DNA of 58,947 nucleotides from Candidatus Doudnabacteria bacterium (GTDB lineage Bacteria; Patescibacteriota; Doudnabacteria; UBA920). Position numbers and translations under genes: made by a program. Location: positions 132,974-191,920 of the forward strand of contig JACRDK010000010.1 of assembly GCA_016218585.1 (NCBI GenBank). The letters are read 5' to 3'. Every line of letters begins with the position of its first letter. The stretch's first letter is position 1. This document shows positions 26,878 through 36,568 of the stretch, one piece after another. The notes beneath the pieces were generated by a model that saw nothing but the letters and a program-made list of their open reading frames with translations, had not been told where the DNA came from and did not search any database.

Positions 26878-28383
26878 TTAGATTATGCTAGCAGCTGCGC
26901 TTTTAAGGCGCTTTACAATTTCTTGTTTGCCGTAACCGATGAACAAAACCGCGGCGGCATCGAATGGCCCGGGGCTTTTTTCCAGGCCGGTGAGCGCAAC
27001 GCGCATTGGCCAGAGAGTTGAACCGTTGTCGTAGTTTTTAGCGGCAATAAAGTTTTTAACTTCAGTTTCCAAATTTTCGCGGGAAAATTTTTCTTCCGGT
27101 AGATTCTCAAAAAATTCCGCCAGCTCATTGAGTTTGGACTTGGCGTCTTCGCTTGTGCTTTTTTTCCAAACTAAGAGCTTTGGGTCCACCGCAGGGGCGG
27201 CAAAATAATAACCGGTCCTCTCCCCTATCTCGGAAAGTTTTTTTAACCGTTCTTTTTCTAAGGCGGTAACTGCCTGCAAAAATTCGTTGGAAAATTTATT
27301 TATTTCAACCCCGGCTTTTTCCCAGTAAGGTTTGAGCAATTCAACCAGCTCGACATCGCTCTTGGTTTTAATATAGACGCTATTCATCCAGTCTAATTTG
27401 CCCACATCAAAAATAGGAGCCGACTTATTAATTTTATTTAGATCAAATTGGTTTATAAGTTCTTCTAAAGAAAAAATTTCTTGTTCGGTTTTTGGGTTCC
27501 AGCCTAAAAATGCCACAAAGTTTATTAAAGCCTCGGGTAAATAGCCCTTAGCTAAAAAGTCTTCAACAGCAACATCGCCTTGGCGTTTGCTAAGTTTGGA
27601 CTTGTCGGGATTTAAAGTAAGCGGTAAGTGCGCAAATTTTGGAGCCTCCCAGCCAAAAGCTTGGTAGAGCAAAATGTGTTTTGGGGTGGAAGGTATCCAT
27701 TCTTCGCCACGGATTACATGGGAGATTTGCATAAAGTGGTCATCAATAACTACAGCAAGATGATAGGTTGGAAAGCCGTCTGACTTAAGCAATACCTGGT
27801 CGTCTAATAATTGATTTTCATAAACAATTTTTCCGTAAATTAAATCTTCAATTATTGTTTGTCCTGAAGTTGGTATGGCAAAACGGACTACAGGGTTTTT
27901 ACCGGCAGCTTTAAATTCAGCCATCTGCTTATCTATTTCGTCTTGGCTTAAGCGCCGGCAATGTCCGTCGTACATCGGCGGTTTTTTTAAAGCTGTCTGT
28001 TCTTTGCGTAAATCTTCCAAACGCTGTTCGGAACAAAAACAGTAGTAAGCTTTTTTTTCTTCAACAAGCTTAGCGATGTGTTCATGATATAAATCTAGCC
28101 GCTGTGATTGCAGATATGGGCCGAACTCCCCTTTTTGTTCCGCTAGGCCAGCGTCGTTTAAAAAGAAGCCCTCATCAAATTCCACGCCAACGGTTTTCAT
28201 AACCTTGAGCAAATTTTCTACAGCGCCTTCAACTTTGCGGTTTTGGTCCGTATCTTCTACGCGCAGGATAATATGTCCCTGGTTTTTTCTGGCAAATAAA
28301 AAAGCAAACAGCGCGGTACGTAAGCTGCCTATATGCACAAAACCTGTTGGCGATGGTGCGAATCTGGTTCTGATAGTGTTCAT
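26878..28383 (-). CDS. gltX: Glutamyl-tRNA synthetase
   Basis: TRFAPSPTGFVHIGSLRTALF...LSKRQGDVAVEDFLAKGYLPEALINF. Confidence 0.97.
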   Translation of the reverse strand: MNTIRTRFAPSPTGFVHIGSLRTALFAFLFARKNQGHIILRVEDTDQNRKVEGAVENLLKVMKTVGVEFDEGFFLNDAGLAEQKGEFGPYLQSQRLDLYHEHIAKLVEEKKAYYCFCSEQRLEDLRKEQTALKKPPMYDGHCRRLSQDEIDKQMAEFKAAGKNPVVRFAIPTSGQTIIEDLIYGKIVYENQLLDDQVLLKSDGFPTYHLAVVIDDHFMQISHVIRGEEWIPSTPKHILLYQAFGWEAPKFAHLPLTLNPDKSKLSKRQGDVAVEDFLAKGYLPEALINFVAFLGWNPKTEQEIFSLEELINQFDLNKINKSAPIFDVGKLDWMNSVYIKTKSDVELVELLKPYWEKAGVEINKFSNEFLQAVTALEKERLKKLSEIGERTGYYFAAPAVDPKLLVWKKSTSEDAKSKLNELAEFFENLPEEKFSRENLETEVKNFIAAKNYDNGSTLWPMRVALTGLEKSPGPFDAAAVLFIGYGKQEIVKRLKSAAASII

Positions 28384-28408
28384 GTGTTAAAATTTTGGTC
28401 AATCTTGA

Positions 28409-29770
28409 TCATTTTTGGTCAATCTTTTCAATGTTTATTATACCTTTTTCCTGCATTTCTTTCAAATCTTCCTGAGCTAGCCTTACTAAGTTAAATCTTT
28501 CCTTTGCCGCGACTTTGTCTAAATCGGAAGCTTCCACCCAGCGGTGTTCCATTAGTTCATCATCTTCCGGAAATTTTATTTCCTCATCTTTACCGATAAA
28601 TCTAAAATAGACTATAGATTGTTCCTGGCCTTTAAATAAGAAATTACGATTTATCCATAAGTGCCTGCCCGCGTTGCTCCAATAGTAAATATTTTTTCTG
28701 GCCGATGTATATAAATGTTTTACCTGAGTAATGTTAGTTTCTTCCATAAGTTCCCGCGCCGCCGCCTGGACAATATCTTCGTTTCTGTCTATGCCGCCTT
28801 GCGGAAACTGCCAATAGTTTTCTCTTTCGCCTTGAGTTGCTTCGCCGGTCATATCAACTCTAAAATCCGCCGGGTTGCGCCTGCAAATCATAACTTGGTT
28901 TTCAGAATTTAATAAAACAACGGCCGCGTTGGGACGCAATGGGTATGAATTAAAAACTTTATATCTTAAAAGTCCGATGCCTAAACCCCAAGTCGCATTT
29001 ATAATTCTTTTGTAGCGGAAGGGTTGGGTAATAAGGCGATAGAGCCATTCTAGTCCCGCATAACGCATAAATTTGGGCGGATTTGCCCTTTTTCCAGCCA
29101 AATAATCAAAAGTACCGCCTAAGCCAATAAAGACCTTGGCGGGCAGCTTTTCTATTTTAGAGGCAAGCCAAAGTTCCTGGTCTACGGCCTTTAATCCCGC
29201 CAAAAGCAAGTCCGGCGAGGCTTTTATAATTTCCTCGTCTAAGCCGGGGTCGTTAAGCAATTTATTGCTGGTGCCGGCAATTTTTAAATTCGAATATTTG
29301 GCTAAAAGTTTTTTTGCGGCAAGTTCCGGAACATCTCCTTCGCCGCCAAAAATAAATATCGACAGATTATTTTCTGCCGCCATTTTAGCCAAGTTCCAAA
29401 CCAAATCCGCGCCGACAATTTTTTCCGGAAGCGCCGACTTTATCCAGCGGGGGTAAAAAATAATGGCAGCCAAAGAATATTTTAATTGCCACCAGCTTTG
29501 CAAGATTTTTCCGACATAAGTTTTGGCGGTGAGCGGGAGCTCTAAATATTTTTTTGCCCAAAAAATTCCAATTCCGTCAGCCAGGGAAAAATCCGCCCGG
29601 TTATAAACTTGCATTAGCCCCGGATTTTTTAAAGCGTGAAATAAAAATTCCGAATAAGGGGTAATAACAAAAGTTTTTTGGTTTTGCTTAATACGCAAAA
29701 GCAGCTGATGTAAAAAATCAGCTTTAGTGATTGAATCTATATTTAATCCGGCAACACTTACTTTAGGCAT
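28409..29770 (-). CDS. WecG/TagA/CpsF glycosyltransferase fused to NUDIX hydrolase
   Basis: GT26-like N-term (YNRADFSLADGIGIFWAKKYL...IFIFGGEGDVPELAAKKLLAKYSNLKIAG); NUDIX box GGIDRNEDIVQAAARELMEETNI. Confidence 0.85.
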   Translation of the reverse strand: MPKVSVAGLNIDSITKADFLHQLLLRIKQNQKTFVITPYSEFLFHALKNPGLMQVYNRADFSLADGIGIFWAKKYLELPLTAKTYVGKILQSWWQLKYSLAAIIFYPRWIKSALPEKIVGADLVWNLAKMAAENNLSIFIFGGEGDVPELAAKKLLAKYSNLKIAGTSNKLLNDPGLDEEIIKASPDLLLAGLKAVDQELWLASKIEKLPAKVFIGLGGTFDYLAGKRANPPKFMRYAGLEWLYRLITQPFRYKRIINATWGLGIGLLRYKVFNSYPLRPNAAVVLLNSENQVMICRRNPADFRVDMTGEATQGERENYWQFPQGGIDRNEDIVQAAARELMEETNITQVKHLYTSARKNIYYWSNAGRHLWINRNFLFKGQEQSIVYFRFIGKDEEIKFPEDDELMEHRWVEASDLDKVAAKERFNLVRLAQEDLKEMQEKGIINIEKIDQK

Positions 29771-29798
29771 AAATATTATTTATTATACCCTATTTTCA

Positions 29799-29828
29799 TT
29801 GACAAATCAATGTTTTTTAGGGTATAAT
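29799..29828 (+). promoter_or_regulatory. sigma70-like promoter
   Basis: TTGACA-18 bp-TATAAT. Confidence 0.75.
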
Positions 29829-29862
29829 TAGTGGTTCGTGAGAAAACAAGAAGGAGTGAATA

Positions 29863-30276
29863 ATGAACGAAACTTGGCAATTTAAGCCTCGTATTAAGGC
29901 ATTCAAGCTGACAGTCGCCTGGTGCTTGGATGCAGCTTTGGAACAAGTTTTGCCCGCTGGGACATTAGTCGATTTTGACGAATATGCCGCCAGCGGCACG
30001 TTGCCGGAAAACCGAAGGGAAGAAAATCACCGGATGCTCTTCTTTGACACGGTTCTCCGGCTGGACAACCCTTCGGCGTCTGTTCCTCAAACGGCGGCGA
30101 TCCGTATGGAAATGGACACCTTCAGAAACGAGACTGAAATCACCGGCGTGCAGATCATATGCACCGGTTGGGTTGAATACCGGCCTGCTGTCGGCAAGAC
30201 AAGCCGATGGGTCTTCACGTGCAAACTTGAGCCTGGAGCTGCCGAGTTGACAGACAACAAGTTTGAATCGGATTAG
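29863..30276 (+). CDS. Small orphan protein (137 aa)
   Basis: SD AAGGAGTGAATAATG; promoter upstream; GC hairpin downstream. Confidence 0.65.
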   Translation: MNETWQFKPRIKAFKLTVAWCLDAALEQVLPAGTLVDFDEYAASGTLPENRREENHRMLFFDTVLRLDNPSASVPQTAAIRMEMDTFRNETEITGVQIICTGWVEYRPAVGKTSRWVFTCKLEPGAAELTDNKFESD

Positions 30277-30294
30277 CATGGGCTTTCCCATCTA

Positions 30295-30325
30295 TCGGCG
30301 GCGGGCACCCTGTGTCCGCCGCTGA
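30295..30325 (+). terminator. GC-rich terminator-like hairpin
   Basis: GGCGGCGGGCACCCTGTGTCCGCCGCT. Confidence 0.5.
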
Positions 30326-30373
30326 TTTCAATTAATTTTCCAAAATCCTGTAAAATACGCTATAATTATTGAT

Positions 30374-30685
30374 ATGGAAAGTTTAGGAAATATTGCCAAA
30401 TTTAAAGCCATAAAAGGAACCAGGCCGAAGAAAAATGTGCACTTGCACTCCCCTGCCCACCTTTTGGCTGACGAACTTTCTGTAAAATTAAACGACAGAA
30501 AGCACTTTGCTTTTTATTTAAAAATGGCCGTGCTTTACGACCATGAATATTTAAGATTTTTGGCCGGACAGATTTTGGAAAATAAAAACGCCAAAACCCC
30601 GGGACGTTTATTTGCTTATTTAATTAAAAAGAATAATTTAGAAAAAAAATCTCTTCCACCAGCCTCAGGCGGAGCCCCTGTTTAA
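30374..30685 (+). CDS. Hypothetical protein (103 aa)
   Basis: ORF upstream of def. Confidence 0.5.
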   Translation: MESLGNIAKFKAIKGTRPKKNVHLHSPAHLLADELSVKLNDRKHFAFYLKMAVLYDHEYLRFLAGQILENKNAKTPGRLFAYLIKKNNLEKKSLPPASGGAPV

Positions 30686-30717
30686 ATATATAATTGCTTT
30701 GCATTTAAAATTCCACT

Positions 30718-31218
30718 ATGGTTCTCCCAATTCTTACATACCCCAACGAAATTTTAAGAAAGCCGACTAAGCCGGTAACTTTTCCGTTATCTAAAGAAAT
30801 ACAGAAGCTCTCCAAAGATATGATAGATACCGTGCGCAATGCCGACGGGATTGGTTTGGCTGCGCCACAGGTTGGAAAATCTGTAAAGGTGATTGTTATT
30901 AATTTAGAAAAAAACGGCGTTCCGTTAATGGCATTGTATAACCCTAAAGTTGTAAGCCGCGGCTTTAAAAAAGTTGATATTGAGGAAGGCTGCTTGTCTA
31001 TCCCTAAAGTTTTTGGTTTGGTTAAGCGCCCGAAAAAAGTTGTAATAGAAGCTCAAAATGCCGAGGGGGAAAAGGTGCGCTTTTCGGACGACGGCTGGAT
31101 TGCCCGCGTGGCCCAGCATGAAATAGATCATATTGATGGTATTCTGATTATTGACCTGATAAAAAAATATACTCAGGGCGAAGAAATAGTAAGCGAGTGG
31201 AAAAAACATAAAATTTAA
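30718..31218 (+). CDS. def: Peptide deformylase
   Basis: GIGLAAPQVG...EEGCLSIPKV...VAQHEIDHIDGILIID. Confidence 0.97.
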   Translation: MVLPILTYPNEILRKPTKPVTFPLSKEIQKLSKDMIDTVRNADGIGLAAPQVGKSVKVIVINLEKNGVPLMALYNPKVVSRGFKKVDIEEGCLSIPKVFGLVKRPKKVVIEAQNAEGEKVRFSDDGWIARVAQHEIDHIDGILIIDLIKKYTQGEEIVSEWKKHKI

Positions 31219-31302
31219 TTATTCACTAATTCACGAATCAACACTAATCTTGCCAATCCGGATTTAGTGTAATTCGTGAATATTAGCGAATTTGTGGACA
31301 GT
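31219..31302. repeat. Palindromic word array (CACTAATTCACGAAT) upstream of exonuclease-like gene
   Basis: ATTCACTAATTCACGAATCAACACTAATC...GATTTAGTGTAATTCGTGAATATTAGCG. Confidence 0.7.
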
Positions 31303-31839
31303 ATGAAGTTTATTAAAGATTTATTGCTATTTGAAATACAAACTACCGGGCAGGATCCGGACAAACACAGTATTTTGCAGCTTTCAGCCGTGCTGCTAGA
31401 CAAAGACAATCTCCTGGAAAAAAATAATTTCAATACTTACATTAAAGTTAGCTACTTAGACAGCGTGTTGGCCGAGCATGCTAAAATGCTCAACACGGAT
31501 TTTGAAATTTTGCGCAAGAGTCCCAAGCTTTATGATGCGGTTAAAAAAATGCATGCCAAGTTTGGCGCGGACTTGCTTTTGACTACTTACAGCTTCAACA
31601 ATCTTTTGTTTTTGAAAAATGCTTTTAAAAAAGCGGCGCTAAATTTTAATTACGATCAGCATATTGTTCAGTTGTGGACGCTTGGATATATTTACACCCT
31701 AAACTACGGACTGAAGAAAATGCCAACCCTAAATACCTTAATAGACTATTTTAAGTTAAAACAAAAGCACCCCTTTGACGCTATGGAGACAGTTCGCCTG
31801 GAGGCGGAGATATTCAGAAAGATAATTAAAGAAGTTTAA
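31303..31839 (+). CDS. DnaQ-like exonuclease fold protein lacking canonical catalytic residues (ORF open from 31276)
   Basis: Collinear with next gene; LLLFEIQTTG replaces ILLIDTEFTG; PFDAMETVRLEAEIF replaces ALHDALVDCRVEADIL. Confidence 0.75.
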   Translation: MKFIKDLLLFEIQTTGQDPDKHSILQLSAVLLDKDNLLEKNNFNTYIKVSYLDSVLAEHAKMLNTDFEILRKSPKLYDAVKKMHAKFGADLLLTTYSFNNLLFLKNAFKKAALNFNYDQHIVQLWTLGYIYTLNYGLKKMPTLNTLIDYFKLKQKHPFDAMETVRLEAEIFRKIIKEV

Positions 31840-31983
31840 TTCGCGGATACGCGGATAGGGACAGATAACACTGATAGTTTATAATCTTTAAAACAGCGCT
31901 TTTTATATTATTTATTTTGCAAAATTGGAAAAATTAATTAATTAGACATCTGCGCAATTTGCAGAAATCTGCGTATCAGCGAT

Positions 31984-32550
31984 ATGAATTTTAACAAAGA
32001 CATTTTATTAATCGACACTGAATTTACCGGGTTTGATATAGGCAAACACGAAATTTTGCAAATTGCCGCCGTGCTGCTCGACAAGAAAACTTTAAAAGAG
32101 AAAAAACATTTTAACAGTTTTATTAAGCCGGACCCAAAAAGATGGAAGCAGCGCGAACCCGCCGCAATGGCGGTTAACCGCATTACTATGGAGCAGTTAA
32201 AAAATGCCCCATCTTTGAAAACGGTTATTAAGAAGTTCGACAAAACTTTTGGCCACAATGTTATTCAGGCTTTTTATGTTGGCTACAATGACAAACGGTT
32301 TTTAATGGAGAGTTATCGCCGCGCCGGGGTGAAGTGGAATTTTGATTATCACTATTTTGAGCTATGGGGCTTGTTCTACCCGTTTTTGGCTGTTAAAAAT
32401 AAACTCGGTTCAGTAAAAGATTTTGCCGGTTTTGGCATTGAATCAATGTTGAAAATGTTTAAAATAGAACAGCCCACCGCATTGCACGACGCCTTGGTAG
32501 ACTGCCGCGTTGAAGCGGATATTTTAAGAAAGGTAATAAAAGAAATATAA
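31984..32550 (+). CDS. DnaQ-like DEDDh 3'-5' exonuclease
   Basis: ILLIDTEFTG (ExoI) and ALHDALVDCRVEA (ExoIII). Confidence 0.85.
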   Translation: MNFNKDILLIDTEFTGFDIGKHEILQIAAVLLDKKTLKEKKHFNSFIKPDPKRWKQREPAAMAVNRITMEQLKNAPSLKTVIKKFDKTFGHNVIQAFYVGYNDKRFLMESYRRAGVKWNFDYHYFELWGLFYPFLAVKNKLGSVKDFAGFGIESMLKMFKIEQPTALHDALVDCRVEADILRKVIKEI

Positions 32551-32661
32551 TAACCGATTCGAATGCAACGAATTAAATCCGAATGCCCCGAACCTACCTG
32601 TTGGTAGGCAGGTTGGACCCATTCGGATTATTCGGATGAATTCGGAGATTAGGATCGCGAT

Positions 32662-33585
32662 ATGAAGATAGTTTTTTTTGGAACTGCAAATGTAGCCTTG
32701 CCTGTTTTGGAGGCCTTAAAAGCCCAGCACGAAATTTTAGCCGTAGTTACGACTCCGGACGTTCGGGTTGGCAGAAAACAAATTTTACAGGAAAGTCCGG
32801 TTTCGGCTTTGGCAAAAGACTTAAATCTCCCTTTGCATAAGCCGGAGAAAGTAAAAAATAATTCCGAATTCTTGGAAACCTTAAAATCTTTGGGCGCGGA
32901 TATTTTTGTAGTTGTCGCTTATGGGAAAATTTTGCCCTTGGAATTAATTAATTTGCCGCAACTTAAAACCGTAAACGTACATTTTTCGCTGCTGCCAAAA
33001 TACCGCGGCTCCTCCCCGATTCAGGCTGCTTTGTTAAATGGTGATACGGAAACAGGAACTACAATTTTTGTCCTTGATGAGTTGGTTGACCACGGCCCGA
33101 TAATTGCGCAAAAAACCGCTGTTGTAGGTATTAGCGATAACTATTTTACCCTCTCAGACAGTTTGGCAAGAATGTCGGCTGGAATTATTAACCAAACTTT
33201 GGCGGATTACGCTTCGGGCAAAACAACTCCCCTGCCCCAGGACGAAAGCGGAGTAAGCCTGACAAAAATAATTTCCAAGGCCGACGGCAAAATTAATTGG
33301 CAAAAAAATGCCTGGGATATTTATAATCAATACAGAGCTTTTTATATTTGGCCCGGGATCTGGTGTGTTTATAAAGGCCAGAACTTAAAAATTACCTCCT
33401 GCGTGCCAAAGGAACAGGAAACCGGCTCGTCTGCTCCAGGAACCATATTAGAAGGCGGCGCGGTAGTTTGCGGGGAGAATACTATTCTCCAAATAAAAAG
33501 CCTGCAGCTTGCAGGCAAGAATGAGACTGCCATTTCCGACTTCCTTAATGGATATAAAGACTTTGTTGGCAGCGTTTTGGATTAA
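32662..33585 (+). CDS. fmt: Methionyl-tRNA formyltransferase
   Basis: VFFGTANVALPVLEAL...NVHFSLLPKYRGSSPIQAALLNGDTETGTTIFVLDELVDHGPI. Confidence 0.96.
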   Translation: MKIVFFGTANVALPVLEALKAQHEILAVVTTPDVRVGRKQILQESPVSALAKDLNLPLHKPEKVKNNSEFLETLKSLGADIFVVVAYGKILPLELINLPQLKTVNVHFSLLPKYRGSSPIQAALLNGDTETGTTIFVLDELVDHGPIIAQKTAVVGISDNYFTLSDSLARMSAGIINQTLADYASGKTTPLPQDESGVSLTKIISKADGKINWQKNAWDIYNQYRAFYIWPGIWCVYKGQNLKITSCVPKEQETGSSAPGTILEGGAVVCGENTILQIKSLQLAGKNETAISDFLNGYKDFVGSVLD

Positions 33586-33632
33586 AATCAAATTTCTTAA
33601 TTTCTATTTTAAGTTTCCTAGTTTCTCCAGGG

Positions 33633-34499
33633 TTATTTTAAATATTTTTGCTTATTAGCCAAATGTTCGTCGTAAGTTTTGGCATAAAATGCCTGACCGG
33701 TTTTTTGGTCATGCAGGAAGTACATATAGTCATTATCGCCCGGGTAAAGCGCGGCCATTATTGAGGCCAGGGAAGGATTGCAAATTGGGCCCGGAGGAAG
33801 CCCTTGGTGCTGGTAGGTGTTATAAAGTGAATCAACTTTTGTGTCCGCTTCAGAAGGGGCGGCCACATTTTTTTTGGTAACATAGTTGACTGTGGCATCG
33901 CTTTGCAGCGGCATGCCCGCCTTTAAGCGATTGTAAAAAATGCTGGCAACGGTTTTTTTCTCTGTTTCCGAAGCCCCGGTTTCTTTTTCAATAATTGAAG
34001 CCAGGGTGATTATTTTATAAACGGAAAGGTTTTGTTTAACCGCCTGCGCCTGCATTTCCGAGGTAAACTTAAGATTAAAGTTGTCCAACATTTTTTTAAT
34101 GATTGCGTTGGCAATTTCTTCGGGAGTGCCGGAAGCGGTGCTTAAGCTGCTAACAAAAAAACGATAGCTGTCGGGGAATAAAAATCCTTCCAGGCTCGCG
34201 CCCGCGGGTTTTGAAGCTAAAATAGGATAATTGGTGAGCGGGTATTTTTTTTGCGCGGCCAAAAATTCGCTTACCGTAATAATATGCGGCAAGCTTTCCC
34301 GCTTTTGGTCATTGCTCAAATATTCGCCAATGTCTTGAATAGTCCATCCTTCAACAAAGCGCAAAGTAACCTCTTCGGGCTTGGGTATTGGCTTTGCCTG
34401 GCGCGCCGGCCTAAAATATTTTTTTGCCGGATAATACAAACCAGCGGCGCCCAGCGCGCAAAGCAAAATTATAAAAATTATTAAGCTTTTCTTGGCCAT
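33633..34499 (-). CDS. mltG: Endolytic murein transglycosylase MltG (upstream in-frame TTG at 34580 possible)
   Basis: TM then IITLASIIEKETG...VASIFYNRLKAGMPLQSDATVNY...YNTYQHQGLPPGPICNPSLASIMAALYP. Confidence 0.92.
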   Translation of the reverse strand: MAKKSLIIFIILLCALGAAGLYYPAKKYFRPARQAKPIPKPEEVTLRFVEGWTIQDIGEYLSNDQKRESLPHIITVSEFLAAQKKYPLTNYPILASKPAGASLEGFLFPDSYRFFVSSLSTASGTPEEIANAIIKKMLDNFNLKFTSEMQAQAVKQNLSVYKIITLASIIEKETGASETEKKTVASIFYNRLKAGMPLQSDATVNYVTKKNVAAPSEADTKVDSLYNTYQHQGLPPGPICNPSLASIMAALYPGDNDYMYFLHDQKTGQAFYAKTYDEHLANKQKYLK

Positions 34500-34693
34500 T
34501 ATCAGAGGAAAACCACCCAGCCTTTCATTTTGATCTGAGTTTTGTTGATTGGCAATATTCCTTTGTATTGCCGCAACCAATTACAGAGATCAGCCAGAAA
34601 GGGCTGGATGGTTTGAATTTAATTTACTCCGCTAAAACTTTAGCGTTGTATTCAGTATAAATTATTTTAGGTTTTTTATCTAGCACTAATTGT

Positions 34694-35377
34694 TTATGAC
34701 TTTAAGCCGTTCTCAATGCCGTCTAAAACTTTTTTGGCATGGTCTTTGCCGCCAAGCCCAAAGGCTAAGCCTCCGGCAATGGCCAGCATGGCTACAACAG
34801 CCCTAAACAGGTCTTGCAGGAAGGCAGTGGCAATTTGCAGCTGGGAAAGGGCCGTTATTACGCTAAAAACCACTATTATCCACTTGGTTAGCGTCCCCAG
34901 GGTGTCCCCTTTGTGCAGGCCGCTGGCTTTAACTGCGCTGGAAACAATACCGGCAAAAAAGTTTGCCGCTAAAATTCCCAAAAGCAGTATAACCATAGCC
35001 ACAATTACCTGCCCGGCATAGCTTAATACGCCTTGGTACAGGAAAGTTGATACCTCATTAAGCCCTAAAATATCTGCGGCCGCAATAAAGCTGCCCAAAA
35101 AGAAAAACCATTTTACTAGCCAGCCGCCAAAAGCAGCCAGGCTAAGTTTTTTTTCCATTTTTTGGCCAAGATTTTGCAAACCGAGTTGATTGGCCAGTTG
35201 GTCAATTTTGATTGTTTCTAGAACTTTAATTATTAGCTTGCTCAAGAATATGGCCAGGAGCCAGCCAATAATTAAAACAATAATCGCGGCAACAAGATTA
35301 GGCAGATAGGTTAAAGTCTTAGAGTATAAATCCGAAAGAGCATTAACTACCACGGCCTGATATGTTGGATAGTCCAT
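34694..35377 (-). CDS. Mechanosensitive channel-like conserved TM-helix protein
   Basis: Repeated amphipathic TM segments; LAFGLGGKDHAKKVLDG. Confidence 0.75.
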   Translation of the reverse strand: MDYPTYQAVVVNALSDLYSKTLTYLPNLVAAIIVLIIGWLLAIFLSKLIIKVLETIKIDQLANQLGLQNLGQKMEKKLSLAAFGGWLVKWFFFLGSFIAAADILGLNEVSTFLYQGVLSYAGQVIVAMVILLLGILAANFFAGIVSSAVKASGLHKGDTLGTLTKWIIVVFSVITALSQLQIATAFLQDLFRAVVAMLAIAGGLAFGLGGKDHAKKVLDGIENGLKS

Positions 35378-35516
35378 TTTTTATTTCCTTTCAATTTTGA
35401 TTTTACCGGCAAATTTGTTTAAAACAAAATGCCGGGTTATTTGTATTTTTTTGCGTAGGGCCTTAAGATCGACCAAATTTTGTTAAATTTTTAAGCGCTT
35501 AAGGCAAAATTTAAAA

Positions 35517-35951
35517 TTACTCACCCCAAATTTTTAAATGTACTTCCCTGCTCCGGCCTCCGTCCATTTCCACAAAAAATACGCTCTGTTTTTGGCCGAT
35601 GGCCAATTCGCTTTTGCTTACCGGCAAGGTCTCCGACGAGCCAAGCAAAAAAGCTTTAACATGAGCGTGCCCATTGCTGCGTTCATTAGGCGCCACGCTT
35701 TGGCGGACTTCAAATAAATCGTGGCCATAGCTGGTGTCTACCGGAACCAAGCGGTATAGCATTTTCATAATGTCCTGAATTAACAAAGGCTCGTTATGAT
35801 TTAAGCGGACGCTGGCGGTTGTGTGCGGACAATAAACTAAAACCATGCCGTCTTTAATTTTAGATTCCAGCAAGGCTGTTTTAATATGAGTGGTAATATC
35901 CACTATCTCAAATTGTTTTTTCGTTTCTATTAAGATTTTTTTTGAAAACAT
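35517..35951 (-). CDS. YjbQ/UPF0047 family protein
   Basis: VYCPHTTASVRLN...NGHAHVKAFLLG...GQKQSVFFVEMDGGRSREVHLKI. Confidence 0.85.
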   Translation of the reverse strand: MFSKKILIETKKQFEIVDITTHIKTALLESKIKDGMVLVYCPHTTASVRLNHNEPLLIQDIMKMLYRLVPVDTSYGHDLFEVRQSVAPNERSNGHAHVKAFLLGSSETLPVSKSELAIGQKQSVFFVEMDGGRSREVHLKIWGE

Positions 35952-36000
35952 TTTTGTTCTTTTAGAATATATTAATTATATCATAAAAGCGCCAAAAACA

Positions 36001-36060
36001 AAAACCGCCCCGCTCTTTTAAATTGATGATTAATCAACCCAAAAGGGCGGGGCGGTTATT
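36001..36060. terminator. Bidirectional intrinsic terminator
   Basis: AAAACCGCCCCGCTC...AGGGCGGGGCGGTTATT. Confidence 0.7.
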
Positions 36061-36071
36061 ATGCTTGAAAA

Positions 36072-36344
36072 TTACAAGATAGCGTCTTTGGCCTGTTTGG
36101 CTACGCGGAACTTTAATACGGTTTTGGCCGGAATCTGTATGGATTCTCCGGTTGCTGGGTTGCGGCCCATTCTGGCGTCGCGGTGCTTCTTTTGAAGTTT
36201 GCCCATGCCAGGAATTACAAATTCGCCTTCTTTTTTGGTCACGGTGTAAGCCATTTGTACCATGGCGTCCATGAATTCGCTAACTTCTTTGCGGGTTTTG
36301 CCGAGCTTGTCAGCTAAGGCCTGCAAAATTTCTGACTTTGTCAT
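36072..36344 (-). CDS. HU-family DNA-binding protein
   Basis: MTKSEILQALADKLGKTRKEVSEFMDAM...GRNPATGESIQIPAKTVLKFRVAKQAKDAI. Confidence 0.95.
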   Translation of the reverse strand: MTKSEILQALADKLGKTRKEVSEFMDAMVQMAYTVTKKEGEFVIPGMGKLQKKHRDARMGRNPATGESIQIPAKTVLKFRVAKQAKDAIL

Positions 36345-36568
36345 ATTTTTTTGTCTCCATTTTAATAATTGTGTAGACGTTTAAATTTTAACTAAAAAAC
36401 CCAATAAAATCAAGGTTTTTTCTTGAATGTCAAGAGAATTAAAGGCAATTTAGCTAATTTTAATTTTTAAATATGTTTTTCTCCCTTGTTTATGCGAAAT
36501 TTATGTTATCAAGGAAAATCCTTAACAAATCTTGATTATTGCTGGTTGGTAAATATCCACAGGCTTGT

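Noticed and set aside
28409-28411. TGA recoding (as in Gracilibacteria/Absconditabacteria)
   Set aside because: TGA ends the glycosyltransferase-NUDIX and ArsR genes at sensible positions and RF2 is present; standard bacterial code assumed.
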